NCBI RefSeq assembly: GCF_900111685.1
Contig: NZ_FOHX01000016.1
Coordinates: 62,001-126,000, forward strand
DNA from: Nonomuraea wenchangensis
GTDB taxonomy: Bacteria; Actinomycetota; Actinomycetes; Streptosporangiales; Streptosporangiaceae
Reading direction: 5' to 3'
DNA: 64,000 nucleotides
Below the pieces are notes generated by a model. The model did not search any database. It had not been told where the DNA came from and was given only the letters and a program-made list of their open reading frames with translations. The position numbers and the translations under genes are program-made. Numbering within the stretch: the stretch's first letter is position 1; every line of letters begins with the position of its first letter. Shown here piece by piece: positions 8,109 through 18,671 of the stretch.

Positions 8109-9033
8109 GCCGGTCGAGGATGCCGGGCTCGGTGTAGGCGTGCCCGGCGTCGTCCACCACGTGGAACTCGGCCTCCGGCCACGCCCGGTGCAGGTCCCAG
8201 GCGGTCGCCATCGGGGTGCAGGCGTCGTAGCGGCCCTGGACGATCACCGCGGGGAGGTGGCGGATCTTGTCCACGTCCCGGATGAGCTGTTCGGGGCCGA
8301 ACCAGCCGCCGTGGGTGAAGTAGTGGTTCTCGATCCTGGCGAAGGCGACCGCCATCCGGTCCTCGCCGAACTCGCTCACCAGGGCGGGGTCGGGCCGCAG
8401 CGTGATCGTCCCGGCCTCCCACTGGGCCCACGCCCTCGCCGCCGCGAGCCGGGCCGCGTCGTCGTCGCCCTCCAGCCGCCTGCGGAAGGCCGCGACGAGG
8501 TCGCCGCGCTCCTCCTCGGGGATCGGGGCCAGGTAGCCCTGCCAGAGGTCGGGGAACAGGAAGCTCGCCCCCTCCTGGTAGAACCAGCGCAGCTCCTGCG
8601 GGCGCAGCGTGAAGATGCCGCGCAGCACCAGCTCGCTCACCCGCTCCGGATGCGTCTCGGCGTAGGCGAGCGCCAGCGCGCTGCCCCACGAGCCGCCGAA
8701 CACCTGCCACCGCTCGACGCCGAGGTGCTCGCGCAGCCGCTCCATGTCGGCCACCAGGTGCCACGTGGTGTTGGCCGACAGGTCGGTGGCCGGGTCGCTC
8801 GCGTGCGGCGTGCTCCGGCCGCAGTTGCGCTGGTCGAACAGCACGATCCGGTAGCGCTCGGGGTCCCACTGCCGCCGGTGCTTGGCGCTGCACCCGCCGC
8901 CCGGCCCGCCGTGCAGCATCACGGCCGGCTTGCCGTCCGGGTTTCCGCAGGTCTCCCAGTAGATCTGGTTGTCGTCGCCGACGTCGAGCAGCCCGGAGTC
9001 GTACGGTTCGACGGGCGGGTAGAGAGTTCTCAT
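8062..9033 (-). CDS. pip: Proline iminopeptidase, alpha/beta hydrolase S33, 323 aa
   Basis: Cytoplasmic peptidase releasing N-terminal proline from peptides. The oxyanion-hole motif HGGPGGG lies near residue 41, nucleophile Ser115 in GGSWGS, Asp270 in QGRYDACTP and His298 in DDAGHAY; DQRNCGRSTPH is typical of prolyl aminopeptidases. Length is normal. ATG at 9033 is chosen because GCAGGA precedes it and the family starts MRxLYPPxxP; the alternative at 9069 would overlap the upstream stop. It lies 23 bp after a hypothetical gene on the same strand and overlaps the PAP2 gene tail to tail by 47 bp. Confidence 0.92.
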   Translation of the reverse strand: MRTLYPPVEPYDSGLLDVGDDNQIYWETCGNPDGKPAVMLHGGPGGGCSAKHRRQWDPERYRIVLFDQRNCGRSTPHASDPATDLSANTTWHLVADMERLREHLGVERWQVFGGSWGSALALAYAETHPERVSELVLRGIFTLRPQELRWFYQEGASFLFPDLWQGYLAPIPEEERGDLVAAFRRRLEGDDDAARLAAARAWAQWEAGTITLRPDPALVSEFGEDRMAVAFARIENHYFTHGGWFGPEQLIRDVDKIRHLPAVIVQGRYDACTPMATAWDLHRAWPEAEFHVVDDAGHAYTEPGILDRLIAATDAFAPDVRQG

Positions 9034-9056
9034 GGGCTCTGATCCTGCCGCATCCG

Positions 9057-9653
9057 CTACTGGGTCCACTCGTGGCGGGTGAGGAAGGACCGGTCGCCGG
9101 TCGCGTACTCGCGGAAGGCCCGCCGCACCTCCTCCAGCTCCGCCACCGTCGTACGGATCAGCGTCCCTTCCTTGTACTCCAGCTCGTAGCCGGGCGACAC
9201 CTGGATGAAGTGCTGCCCGAAGTTCACCAGCGCGGCGAACGGGTTTTGAGCCGACAGCGTGCCCAGCACGTCGTCGACCAGCCCCAGGTCCGGATCGTGC
9301 ACGATCATCCCGTCGCCGGTGTGCAGCTGCATGCCCTCGTACACGCCGAGCGGCGCGACGTTGTGCACGAGGTCACGCTGCGGGTCGTAACACACCAGGC
9401 CGTGCGCCCGCGCGATGGTGAGGACCCGCGCGGACAGCTCGTCCATGCTGTCGAGGTCCATGGACACGAGCACGTGACCGTCCGGGTAGCGCCGGACCTC
9501 GCCGGGCAGCTCCTTGACGACCTCGGGCCCATCGCCGGGCTCGTGGCTCGGCCCGTCAGTCGGCTCTGCGCGCTTGACCGCCAGGTAGGTGGCGCGGGCC
9601 TGATCCCTGCCGACCGGCTCCGGCTCGTCCCAGACCATCAACTCAACGCTCAT
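9057..9653 (-). CDS. Hypothetical protein, 198 aa
   Basis: I cannot name a family. The protein is soluble and acidic without signal or membrane segments. It opens MSVELMVWDEPEPVG, has a middle part that reads like a conserved alpha/beta fold (GHVLVSMDLDSMDEL, RVLTIARAHGLVCYD) and ends in helices followed by SFLTRHEWTQ. A VCYDPQRDLVHN stretch recalls small regulatory or immunity-like proteins of actinomycetes, but that is only an impression. ATG start; the gene precedes pip by 23 bp and the two may be co-transcribed. Confidence 0.65.
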   Translation of the reverse strand: MSVELMVWDEPEPVGRDQARATYLAVKRAEPTDGPSHEPGDGPEVVKELPGEVRRYPDGHVLVSMDLDSMDELSARVLTIARAHGLVCYDPQRDLVHNVAPLGVYEGMQLHTGDGMIVHDPDLGLVDDVLGTLSAQNPFAALVNFGQHFIQVSPGYELEYKEGTLIRTTVAELEEVRRAFREYATGDRSFLTRHEWTQ

Positions 9654-9693
9654 CGGTCCATCTTGTCGGACCCGCTTCGCGGCCCGCGCGCGG

Positions 9694-10113
9694 CTACACC
9701 GGTTTTTCCGAGTTCGGCACCAACTCCACGGTGCAGTTGGCGCACCGCCGCGCCTCCACCGGGATCTCGCTGAGACACTCGGGGCACTCCTTCGTCGAGG
9801 ACTTCTTGTCCCGCTCCACCCACCGGATCAGCCGTGTCATGGGCACCACCACCAGCCAGTAGATGATCGCCGCGATGATCAGGAACGCGATGAGGTGGTT
9901 GAGGAAGTCGCCGTACTTGAACTCGCTGCCGTTGACGGTGAAGGAGTAGTTGGCGAAGTTGGGCTGCCTGCCGCCGGTGATGGCGCCGATCAGTGGGGTG
10001 ATCAGGTCGGTGACCAGCGCCTGGACGAGCCCGCTGAAGGTGGCGCCGACGATCACCGCCACCGCCAGCTCGACGATGTTGCCACGGAGTAAGAACTGCT
10101 TGAAACCGCCCAT
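9694..10113 (-). CDS. mscL: Large-conductance mechanosensitive channel with C-terminal zinc ribbon, 139 aa
   Basis: Osmotic safety valve of the plasma membrane. Residues 1-100 are a complete MscL: amphipathic N-terminus GGFKQFLLRGN, pore helix TM1 (VELAVAVIVGATFSGLV), a short outer loop and TM2 (LIAFLIIAAIIYWLVVVPM). Instead of the usual coiled C-terminal helix bundle it carries a rubredoxin-like zinc knuckle with Cys110, Cys113, Cys124 and Cys127 (CPEC and CANC). The ribbon should sit in the cytoplasm below the pore and could form the assembly or gating cap. It is a stand-alone gene, 40 bp upstream of the 9057-9653 gene. Confidence 0.92.
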   Translation of the reverse strand: MGGFKQFLLRGNIVELAVAVIVGATFSGLVQALVTDLITPLIGAITGGRQPNFANYSFTVNGSEFKYGDFLNHLIAFLIIAAIIYWLVVVPMTRLIRWVERDKKSSTKECPECLSEIPVEARRCANCTVELVPNSEKPV

Positions 10114-10191
10114 GAGGTCGGCATATTGCCCGGGTGTGCGATCTGAAACCCGATCGACCCGGATTCGGGCCCGTGAGAACGTCGAGGCCGG

Positions 10192-10407
10192 TCAGGCCCC
10201 GGGGGCGAGCCGTTCGAGGTCGAAGCGGCCGTCCTTCACCCCGCGGATGAAGTCGGACCATTCGTCAACCGAGAACGGCAGGACGGCGCCGTCGGCGTCC
10301 TGGCTGCCCCGCACCCAGACCTTGCCGTCCAGCACGGCGACTTCGACGCATTGGCCGCCGTTGCAACTGTGCCAGTAGGCATGGTCGAGAGCAGGCGAGC
10401 GAGTCAT
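10192..10407 (-). CDS. DUF397 protein, 71 aa
   Basis: Small actinobacterial DUF397 protein, recognised by the core WHSCNGGQCVEVAVLDGKVWVRGSQD and the ending FSVDEWSDFIRGVKDG. These proteins are usually coded beside XRE/DUF5753 regulators and are thought to bind and inhibit them in antitoxin-like developmental switches. Here the regulator gene lies 550 bp upstream on the same strand, with another DUF397 gene between. ATG start preceded by a strong AGGAGGT. Confidence 0.9.
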   Translation of the reverse strand: MTRSPALDHAYWHSCNGGQCVEVAVLDGKVWVRGSQDADGAVLPFSVDEWSDFIRGVKDGRFDLERLAPGA

Positions 10408-10522
10408 GCACTACCTCCTGGGGGTCGGCTGTAGAGGTATTGCGCCGACGGGCATTTTACCCCGAATACCGGAGGCGAATTCATGGGCGGGTGACCGGGA
10501 GTGGGGACGGGTGTCAAAAGTG

Positions 10523-10553
10523 ACGGGCGGCCACCCATGAGGTGGCCGCCCGT
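10523..10553 (-). terminator. Hairpin terminator after second DUF397 gene
   Basis: ACGGGCGGCCACC (10523-10535) pairs with its exact complement at 10541-10553: a 13-bp stem with a five-base loop. On the minus strand it lies 13 bases after the stop at 10567 and is followed by CACTTTTG, a short U run. Confidence 0.8.
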
Positions 10554-10566
10554 GAAAATAGTGCTC

Positions 10567-10773
10567 TCAGCCCTGAGGGGTTCCCTTGATGCTTCCCACG
10601 AAGGCGTTCCAGGCGTTCGCGTTGAAGACGATGACCGGCCCATCAGGGTTTTTGTTGTCGCGGACGCCTATGGTGTCGGCGGAGAGCAGGGCTACCTCGA
10701 CGCAACTACCACCGTTGCAGAAAGACGAAGTACGCCAGTGGCGAATTGCGTCAGAGTGTGGCCGGGTGGACAT
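10567..10773 (-). CDS. DUF397 protein, 68 aa
   Basis: Second DUF397 paralogue, core WRTSSFCNGGSCVEVALL and end FNANAWNAFVGSIKG. It follows the XRE/DUF5753 regulator on the same strand after 181 bp. That gap contains a perfect palindrome also found before the regulator gene, so it may have its own promoter under the same control. The likely role is partner or inhibitor of the regulator. Ribosome site GGAGGAGA lies directly before the ATG. A hairpin terminator follows the gene. Confidence 0.88.
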   Translation of the reverse strand: MSTRPHSDAIRHWRTSSFCNGGSCVEVALLSADTIGVRDNKNPDGPVIVFNANAWNAFVGSIKGTPQG

Positions 10774-10896
10774 TCTCTCCTCCGTGCACTATCAGGAGCG
10801 CCGTGACGACCCGATGGAGTTCGGGCACGACCGGAACGCAGTAAGGAAGACGCTTCGTCGGCGTCTCAAGTGTCATGCATAGACTGGCACTTCCTC

Positions 10897-10910
10897 CTGG
10901 CAATTGCCAG
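10897..10910. promoter_or_regulatory. Palindromic operator candidate, copy 1
   Basis: CTGGCAATTGCCAG is a perfect 14-bp palindrome upstream of the DUF397 gene (start 10773). Its 12-bp core TGGCAATTGCCA is repeated exactly before the neighbouring regulator gene, suggesting one dimeric regulator binds both. Confidence 0.6.
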
Positions 10911-10954
10911 AGGATTGCGGGCAAAGGGGTTTCGAGTCGGCCTGTTATATGACT

Positions 10955-11806
10955 TTATGAGAACTTTGTCAGCATTTCAGCGACACGGTTCAAGGACTCC
11001 TGGAACCCGAGCGCCTCGGCCCTCAAGTGGTCGATGACTTCCTCGAAATGCCTAATCGTTTTGTCGCTTTCGAGATAGAAAAGACCCATCTGGTGCTCTA
11101 CGAAGACGGTGTCTGCGATGCCGGAGTTACGGCCGAACTCCAGGAAGCGGAACGGGCTGTCGAAGCCCATGTGCGCCCCCGAGGTGAAGGGGATGACCTG
11201 GATGCGGACGTGGGGCAGCTCCGAGAGCTCCAGGATGTGCTGGAGCTGGGCCCGCATGACCTGCCTGTTGCCGACGTGGCGGTGGAGCACCGACTCGTCG
11301 AGGAGCACCCAGTAGCGCGGCGGGTCGGCCCTGAACAGCAGCTCGCTCTTGCGCTTCCCGCGCGCCCGCACCCGCTCCTCCAGGATGTCGGGCGCGATGC
11401 GCGGCAGCCAGCCGCGGATGGCCGCCCTCGCGTAGTCCTCGGTCTGCATCGGCCCCGGCACGAGCTGGATCACGTACTCGGTGATCGCCGTCGCGCCGGC
11501 CTCCAGGCCCAGCATGGGCGCGAACTTGACGTCCTCGAGCGTCTGCCACCATTCCTTCTGGCGGGCCTCCCTGGCCAGGGTCATCAGCTCGGTCATCTTG
11601 GGCTCGGCCAGGCCGTAGAGCCGGCACAGGTCCCGGACGTCGCGCAGGCTGGCGGGGCGCTGGCCGCGCTCGATCCTGCTGATCTTGGTGGGCGAGCAGA
11701 GCAGGTGTTCGGCGACCTCCGCCGCGCTGAGCCCCTTCTCGTGGCGCAGCTCGCGCAGGCGCTGGGCCAGCTGGCGCTGCCTGAGCGTGGGGTTCGGCAA
11801 GGCCAT
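10955..11806 (-). CDS. XRE-family regulator with DUF5753 domain (Scr1 type), 283 aa
   Basis: DNA-binding regulator. An N-terminal XRE helix-turn-helix (about residues 10-65; LRHEKGLSAAEVAEHLLCSPTKISRIERG) is followed by a DUF5753 domain (about 90-275) with the typical EWWQTLEDV, ITEYVIQLVPGPMQTEDYAR and RADPPRYWVLLDE blocks. These regulators pair with DUF397 proteins, two of which follow on the same strand. ATG at 11806 is chosen for its strong GGAAGGGG ribosome site; an upstream ATG at 11875 has none. A palindrome shared with the DUF397 promoter lies upstream, so autoregulation is likely. Confidence 0.9.
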   Translation of the reverse strand: MALPNPTLRQRQLAQRLRELRHEKGLSAAEVAEHLLCSPTKISRIERGQRPASLRDVRDLCRLYGLAEPKMTELMTLAREARQKEWWQTLEDVKFAPMLGLEAGATAITEYVIQLVPGPMQTEDYARAAIRGWLPRIAPDILEERVRARGKRKSELLFRADPPRYWVLLDESVLHRHVGNRQVMRAQLQHILELSELPHVRIQVIPFTSGAHMGFDSPFRFLEFGRNSGIADTVFVEHQMGLFYLESDKTIRHFEEVIDHLRAEALGFQESLNRVAEMLTKFS

Positions 11807-11911
11807 CGCACCCCTTCCGGGAGCGGCTTCGGGAGCGGCGGAGGGTTTTACCGCGATCATACCCACCGTTTCCATGATCGAACGTTAGGTAATCCTCACC
11901 GGCACGTTCGT

Positions 11912-11925
11912 ATGGCAATTGCCAT
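11912..11925. promoter_or_regulatory. Palindromic operator candidate, copy 2
   Basis: ATGGCAATTGCCAT, a perfect 14-bp palindrome, lies 37 bp before the longest possible start of the regulator gene (11875) and 106 bp before the preferred start. It shares the 12-bp core with 10897-10910. Confidence 0.6.
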
Positions 11926-12373
11926 CTGCAGGTGGCTTTCTGGCCGAAGCCGGGTAAACCTTCGGCAGGCTTACAAGGAAGGATGGTGCCGGCGGAGCCT
12001 GAATGATCGACTCCGATGCCGAAGATCAGAGACAGCTTTTCGAGATGCCGCGACCTCAATGGTCCCGGACGACTCAGGAGAGCCGCCCGGGACGCCGGGC
12101 TGGGACGTGAATTGCCGCGTTTCCCAGTCGCGCGATCACCAGCTCCTGCCAGAGCGTCAGAATGATCGCCTTTGAATTTTAGCAACTTGAGGGTGAATGC
12201 GCCGATGCCGTTCACCCGAGTGAGGCCCTTGAGGCCGGGTCGGTACGCCCGCGGGGGGCGTGCGACGGCCCGATGGGCGGCGGAGGCGGACGACGGGGTC
12301 CGTCTCCGGCCGAGTTCGCAGTCTGCCCTGGGTGCTACCACCGGGCGCCGTTCGGAGGCCGCCGGGGTAGGGG

Positions 12374-12439
12374 GCCCACCTGGGGTGGGCTGTGAAAGTG
12401 AGCCGCCTCCGGCAACCGCGCCGCCGGGGGCGGCTCACT
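12374..12439 (+). promoter_or_regulatory. Double hairpin upstream of glgX
   Basis: GCCCACC/GGTGGGC (12374-12390, three-base loop) is followed by an 11-bp stem AGTGAGCCGCC (12397-12407) with its complement at 12429-12439, itself enclosing a CCGGC/GCCGG stem. It sits 140 bp before the glgX start and could be a leader terminator or attenuator. Confidence 0.4.
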
Positions 12440-12581
12440 CATGTCCGGGTCACGGCGCCCGGCCCGTGCGGCGAGGACAGGCCGATGACTGGAACGTCCG
12501 CGATCGGGCAGTGCTGGCCCGGCTGCTTGTCGGGTGACGCGGGGGGAACAGAACATGGGGAGAGACCGCAAGGGAGCCTCG

Positions 12582-14667
<2,086 letters not shown>

Positions 14668-14675
<8 letters not shown>

Positions 14676-16818
14676 GCGGCCGACCTCGACGTACCGGCTG
14701 CAGCTGACCCCCGACTTCGGCTTCGCGCAAGTCGCGGGGATCGCCGGCTACCTGCGCGACCTGGGCGTCAGCCACGTCTACCTGTCGCCGGTGCTGGAGG
14801 CCGCGCCGGGGTCGCGGCACGGCTACGACGTCACCGACCACTCCAGGATCAGGGAGGCGTTCGGCGGGGCGAGCGGGTTCAGGGAGATGGCGCAGGTCCT
14901 CGCCGCGCACGACCTGGGGGTGGTCGTCGACATCGTCCCCAACCACATGAACACGGAGAACCCCGCGTTCTGGTCGGTGCTGAAGGACGGCCCCGACTCC
15001 CCGTACGCCGCCTGGTTCGACATCGCGTGGGACGAGGACGGCAAGGTCGCGCTGCCGGTGCTGGGCGACGACACCGAGCCGGTCGTGGACGGCGACGTGC
15101 TGCGCTACCACGAGCACACCTTCCCCCACCCCGGGCACCACCGGCTGGTCGACTGGCGGCAGGGCCCCGGCTACCGGCGCTTCTTCGACGTCTCGACGCT
15201 CATCGGGCTGCGCGTCGAGGACCCCGCCGTGCTGTTCGCCACGCACGAGGTGATCTTCTGGCTGCTCGACGAGGGGCTGGTGGACGGGCTGCGGGTCGAC
15301 CACCCCGACGGCCTCGCCGATCCGCGCGGCTACCTGGAACGGCTGCGCGCCCGTACCGGCGAGAAGACCTGGACGGTCGTCGAGAAGATCCTCATCGGCC
15401 CCGAGCGGCTGCCCGCCGACTGGCCCTGCGACGGCACCACCGGCTACGAGGTGCTCAACCGGGTCAACGGCCTGTTCGTGGACCCGGGGGGCGGGGAGGC
15501 GCTGGTCCGGCTGTTCACCGAGCTGACCGGGCAGCCCACCGACTACCGGCGGGTGATGCTGGAGTCCAAGCGCGAGGTGCTGGAGCTGTTCTTCCGCCCC
15601 GAGGTCGAGCGGCTGGCCAGGTCGGCGGGCTGCGCGCCCGAGGCGGTGCGCGAGCTGCTGGCCGCGATGCCGGTCTACCGCGCGTACGTGGTGCCGGGCG
15701 AGCCGCCGCTCCCCGAGTCCGTCGAGATCGTCGAGCTGGCCGCCGCGTCCTGCTCGGCGGCCGTCGGGCCGCTGGTCCACGAGGTGCTGTACGGCTCGGC
15801 GGAGACGATCACCCGCTTCCAGCAGGCGTGCGGCCCCGTCATGGCCAAGGGCGTGGAGGACACCGCGCTCTACCGGTGGTTCCCGCTGGCCTGCCTCAAC
15901 GAGGTGGGCGGCGAGCCGGACGTGTTCGGGACGTCCGTGGCGGAGTTCCATGAGTTCTGCGCGGGGATGCTCCCGTACACGATGACGACGCTCTCCACGC
16001 ACGACACCAAACGCTCCGAGGACGTCAGGGCGCGGTTGTCGGTGCTGTCGGAGCTGCCGGAGGAGTGGGCCGACGCGGTCGCGCAGTGGTCGGCCGCCGT
16101 GAGCTTCGACCCCCACCTCGACTACCTGGCCTGGCAGAACCTCATGGCCGCCTGGCCGATCTCGGCCGAGCGGTTCGCCGACTACCTGCTCAAGGCGGCG
16201 CGGGAGGCCAAGACCAGGATCTCGTGGGTCGCTCCCGACCCGGCGTACGAGCGGGGGCTGCGGGAGTTCGCCGAGGCGGCGGTGCGGCTGCCGATCGGCA
16301 AGTTCACCGAGCGGATCGAGCCGTACGCGATGTCGAACTCGCTGGGCGCCAAGCTCGTGCAGCTCATGATGCCCGGCGTGCCGGACGTCTACCAGGGCAA
16401 CGAGAAGAGCGACTTCTCGCTGGTCGACCCGGACAACCGGCGTCCTGTCGGCTTCCCCGCCGAGCCCGCCACCCGCTGGGACGCGGCCAAGCTGCTGCTC
16501 ACCCGGCAGGCGCTGCGGCTGCGGCGGCGGCTCGGGGGAGGGGCGGCGTACCTGCCGCTGGAGGCGTACGGGCCGGCGGCGGAGCACGTGATCGCCTTCG
16601 CCCGCGGCGAGGACGAGCGCGGGCGGCCCCGGGCGGTCGCCGTCGCCACCCGGCTGCCGGTGCGGCTGGCCCGTACGGGGTGGGGCGGCACGTCGCTCTC
16701 CCTGCCCCCGGGAGCGTGGCGCGACCTGCTCACCGGCGGCCTCCACACCGGCCGCGTGCCGCTCGCCCACCTGCTCGGTCAGTATCCGGTCGCACTGCTG
16801 GAGAGACATGATCTTTGA
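14668..16818 (+). CDS. treY: Malto-oligosyltrehalose synthase TreY, 716 aa
   Basis: Intramolecular transglucosylase that turns the reducing end of a maltodextrin into a terminal trehalose unit. GH13 motifs: TYRLQL at the N-terminus, HGYDVTDHSRI, DIVPNHMN, nucleophile GLRVDHPDGLADP, acid in TVVEKIL and STHDTKRSEDVRARL near residue 440, the TreY hallmark. Length is normal for actinobacteria. Its GTG start lies inside the end of glgX and its end overlaps treZ by 11 bp, giving a tightly coupled three-gene operon. Confidence 0.95.
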
Positions 16819-18526
16819 GGTCTGGGCGCCGGACGCCACGACGGTCGAGGTGGACGTGCAGGGCTCACGCCGGCTGATGTCCCCCGAGGCGGGTGGCTGG
16901 TGGTCGGCGGAGGTCGAGGACGCGGAGCACGGCACCCGGTACGCGTTCATGGTGGACGGCGACGGGCCCTACCCCGACCCGCGCTCGCGCCGGCAGCCGG
17001 ACGGCGTCTTCGGGCCGAGCGCGGTCTACGACCACGCCAGGTTCACCTGGTCGGACCACGACTGGAAGGGGCGGGACCTGCGCGGTTCCGTCGTCTACGA
17101 GCTGCACGTCGGGACGTTCACGCAGGAGGGCACGTTCCACGCGGCGATCGAGAAGCTGGACCACCTCGTCGAGCTGTGCGTGGACCTCGTGGAGATCATG
17201 CCGGTCGCGCCGGTGCCCGGCGGGCGCAACTGGGGGTACGACGGGGTCGATCTCTACGCGGTGAACGAGACGTACGGCGGGCCCGACGGGCTCAAGTCGT
17301 TCGTGGACGCCTGTCACCGGGCCGGCCTCGGCGTGATCCTCGACGTCGTCCACAACCACCTCGGGCCGTCGGGGAACTTCCTGCGCCCGTTCGGGCCGTA
17401 CTTCGCGGGCTTCCCCGGCAGCTACTGGGGCGAGGCGGTCAACCTGGACGGGCCCGGCTCCGACGAGGTGCGGCGCTACTTCATCGGCAACGCCCTCCAG
17501 TGGCTGCGCGACTACCACGTGGACGGGCTGCGGCTCGACGCCGTGCACGCGCTGCACGACGCCCGCGCCACGCACCTGCTGGCCGAGCTGGCCGCCGAGG
17601 TGGACGCGCTGGCCTGCGCCGCCGGCCGGCCGCTGACGCTGATCGCCGAGTCCGACCTCAACGACCCGCGCATGGTGCAGCCGCCGGAGGCGGGCGGGCT
17701 CGGCATGAACGCGCAATGGGACGACGACGTCCACCACGCGCTCCACTGCGCGGTCAGCGGCGAGAGCCACGGCTACTACAAGGACTTCGCGGCGCTGCCG
17801 GCGCTGGCCAAGGTCCTGAAGGGCGGGGTGCTGCACGACGGGACGTACTCCAGCTTCCGCGGGCGCTCCCACGGGCGGTCGTACGCCGGGGTGCCCGGCC
17901 ATCGGCTGGTGGCCTGCCTGCAGAACCACGACCAGATCGGCAACCGGCCCCGCGGCGACCGGCTGCCCGTCCCGGCGCTGAAGCTGGGGGCGGGGCTGCT
18001 GCTGACCTCGCCGTTCACGCCGATGTTGTTCATGGGGGAGGAGTGGGGGGCGCGCTCCCCCTTCCTGTTCTTCTCCGACCACGTCGAGCCGCGGCTCCGG
18101 GAGCGCGAGGCGGAGCGGCGGGAGCGCGAGTTCGACGGGTTCGGGTACGTGTGGGACGCGCCCGACCCGTCCGACGAGGAGACGTTCCTGCGGTCCAAGC
18201 TGGACTGGACCGAGCTCAAGGAGGAGGCGCACTGGTCGCTGCTGTGCTGGTACCGCGACCTCGTGGCGCTGCGCAAGGCCCTGCCCGAGCTGTCTGACCC
18301 GCGGCTGGATCGGGTCAGGGTGGAGGTGGATCCGGACGGGAAGTGGCTGGTCATGTGGCGGGGGGAGCTGGCGGTCAGCGTGAACTTCGCGGAGGAGACG
18401 GTGAGCGTGCCGGTGGCGGCGGGGGCGGTGCTGCTGGCGTCCGACGATCCGGTACGGGCGGGCGAGGACGGCCGGCTGCGCCTGCCGGGTCAGTCACTGA
18501 CCATCAGCCGCCCCGAGACCACCTGA
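16808..18526 (+). CDS. treZ: Malto-oligosyltrehalose trehalohydrolase TreZ, 572 aa
   Basis: Hydrolyses the bond next to the trehalosyl end made by TreY, releasing trehalose. Order: N-terminal CBM48-like domain (FEVWAPDATTVEVDV), TIM barrel with DVVHNHLGPSGN, nucleophile DGLRLDAVHALHD, acid IAESDLNDPR and QNHDQIGNR, then a C-terminal beta domain. ESDLNDPR and QNHDQIGNR identify TreZ. ATG start overlapping treY. With GlgX and TreY it forms the complete OtsAB-independent route from glycogen to trehalose, an osmoprotectant and spore sugar in actinomycetes. Confidence 0.95.
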   Translation: MIFEVWAPDATTVEVDVQGSRRLMSPEAGGWWSAEVEDAEHGTRYAFMVDGDGPYPDPRSRRQPDGVFGPSAVYDHARFTWSDHDWKGRDLRGSVVYELHVGTFTQEGTFHAAIEKLDHLVELCVDLVEIMPVAPVPGGRNWGYDGVDLYAVNETYGGPDGLKSFVDACHRAGLGVILDVVHNHLGPSGNFLRPFGPYFAGFPGSYWGEAVNLDGPGSDEVRRYFIGNALQWLRDYHVDGLRLDAVHALHDARATHLLAELAAEVDALACAAGRPLTLIAESDLNDPRMVQPPEAGGLGMNAQWDDDVHHALHCAVSGESHGYYKDFAALPALAKVLKGGVLHDGTYSSFRGRSHGRSYAGVPGHRLVACLQNHDQIGNRPRGDRLPVPALKLGAGLLLTSPFTPMLFMGEEWGARSPFLFFSDHVEPRLREREAERREREFDGFGYVWDAPDPSDEETFLRSKLDWTELKEEAHWSLLCWYRDLVALRKALPELSDPRLDRVRVEVDPDGKWLVMWRGELAVSVNFAEETVSVPVAAGAVLLASDDPVRAGEDGRLRLPGQSLTISRPETT

Positions 18527-18541
18527 CGCCGCACAGGCTGC

Positions 18542-18581
18542 TTGTCCACAGGCTGAGCGCGTGATGTCACCGTCGTCCACA
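18542..18581 (+). promoter_or_regulatory. Two DnaA-box-like sequences
   Basis: TTGTCCACA (18542-18550) equals the high-GC actinobacterial DnaA box; TCGTCCACA (18573-18581) differs by one base, has the same orientation and starts 31 bases later. They lie between treZ and the next gene. There is no cluster of further boxes and no dnaA or dnaN gene, so this is not oriC. Confidence 0.35.
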
Positions 18582-18671
18582 GAATCACGTTCGCCGCCCT
18601 GCCGCCCGGCCTCCGTCCCCGACCCTGGGTCCCTCACTCATCCGACGGGACCCCGATCACGGAGGCCATTC

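Larger units (their letters stand above)
11807..12581. other. Long intergenic region between regulator and glgX
   Basis: No convincing gene in 775 bp. It holds the regulator's upstream palindrome, a GGGTGAA...TTCACCC inverted repeat near 12,190-12,216, and two GC-rich hairpins just before glgX. A 35-codon frame (12003-12110) has a GGAG before its ATG but no recognisable content. The hairpins could form a leader structure for the glgX operon. Confidence 0.5.

Noticed and set aside
11807..11875. Longer start of the XRE regulator (ATG at 11875)
   Set aside because: No Shine-Dalgarno before it, low-complexity extra residues, and a strong GGAAGGGG before the internal ATG at 11806.
18542..18581. 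Replication origin
   Set aside because: Only two DnaA boxes, no AT-rich unwinding element and no dnaA/dnaN neighbours.
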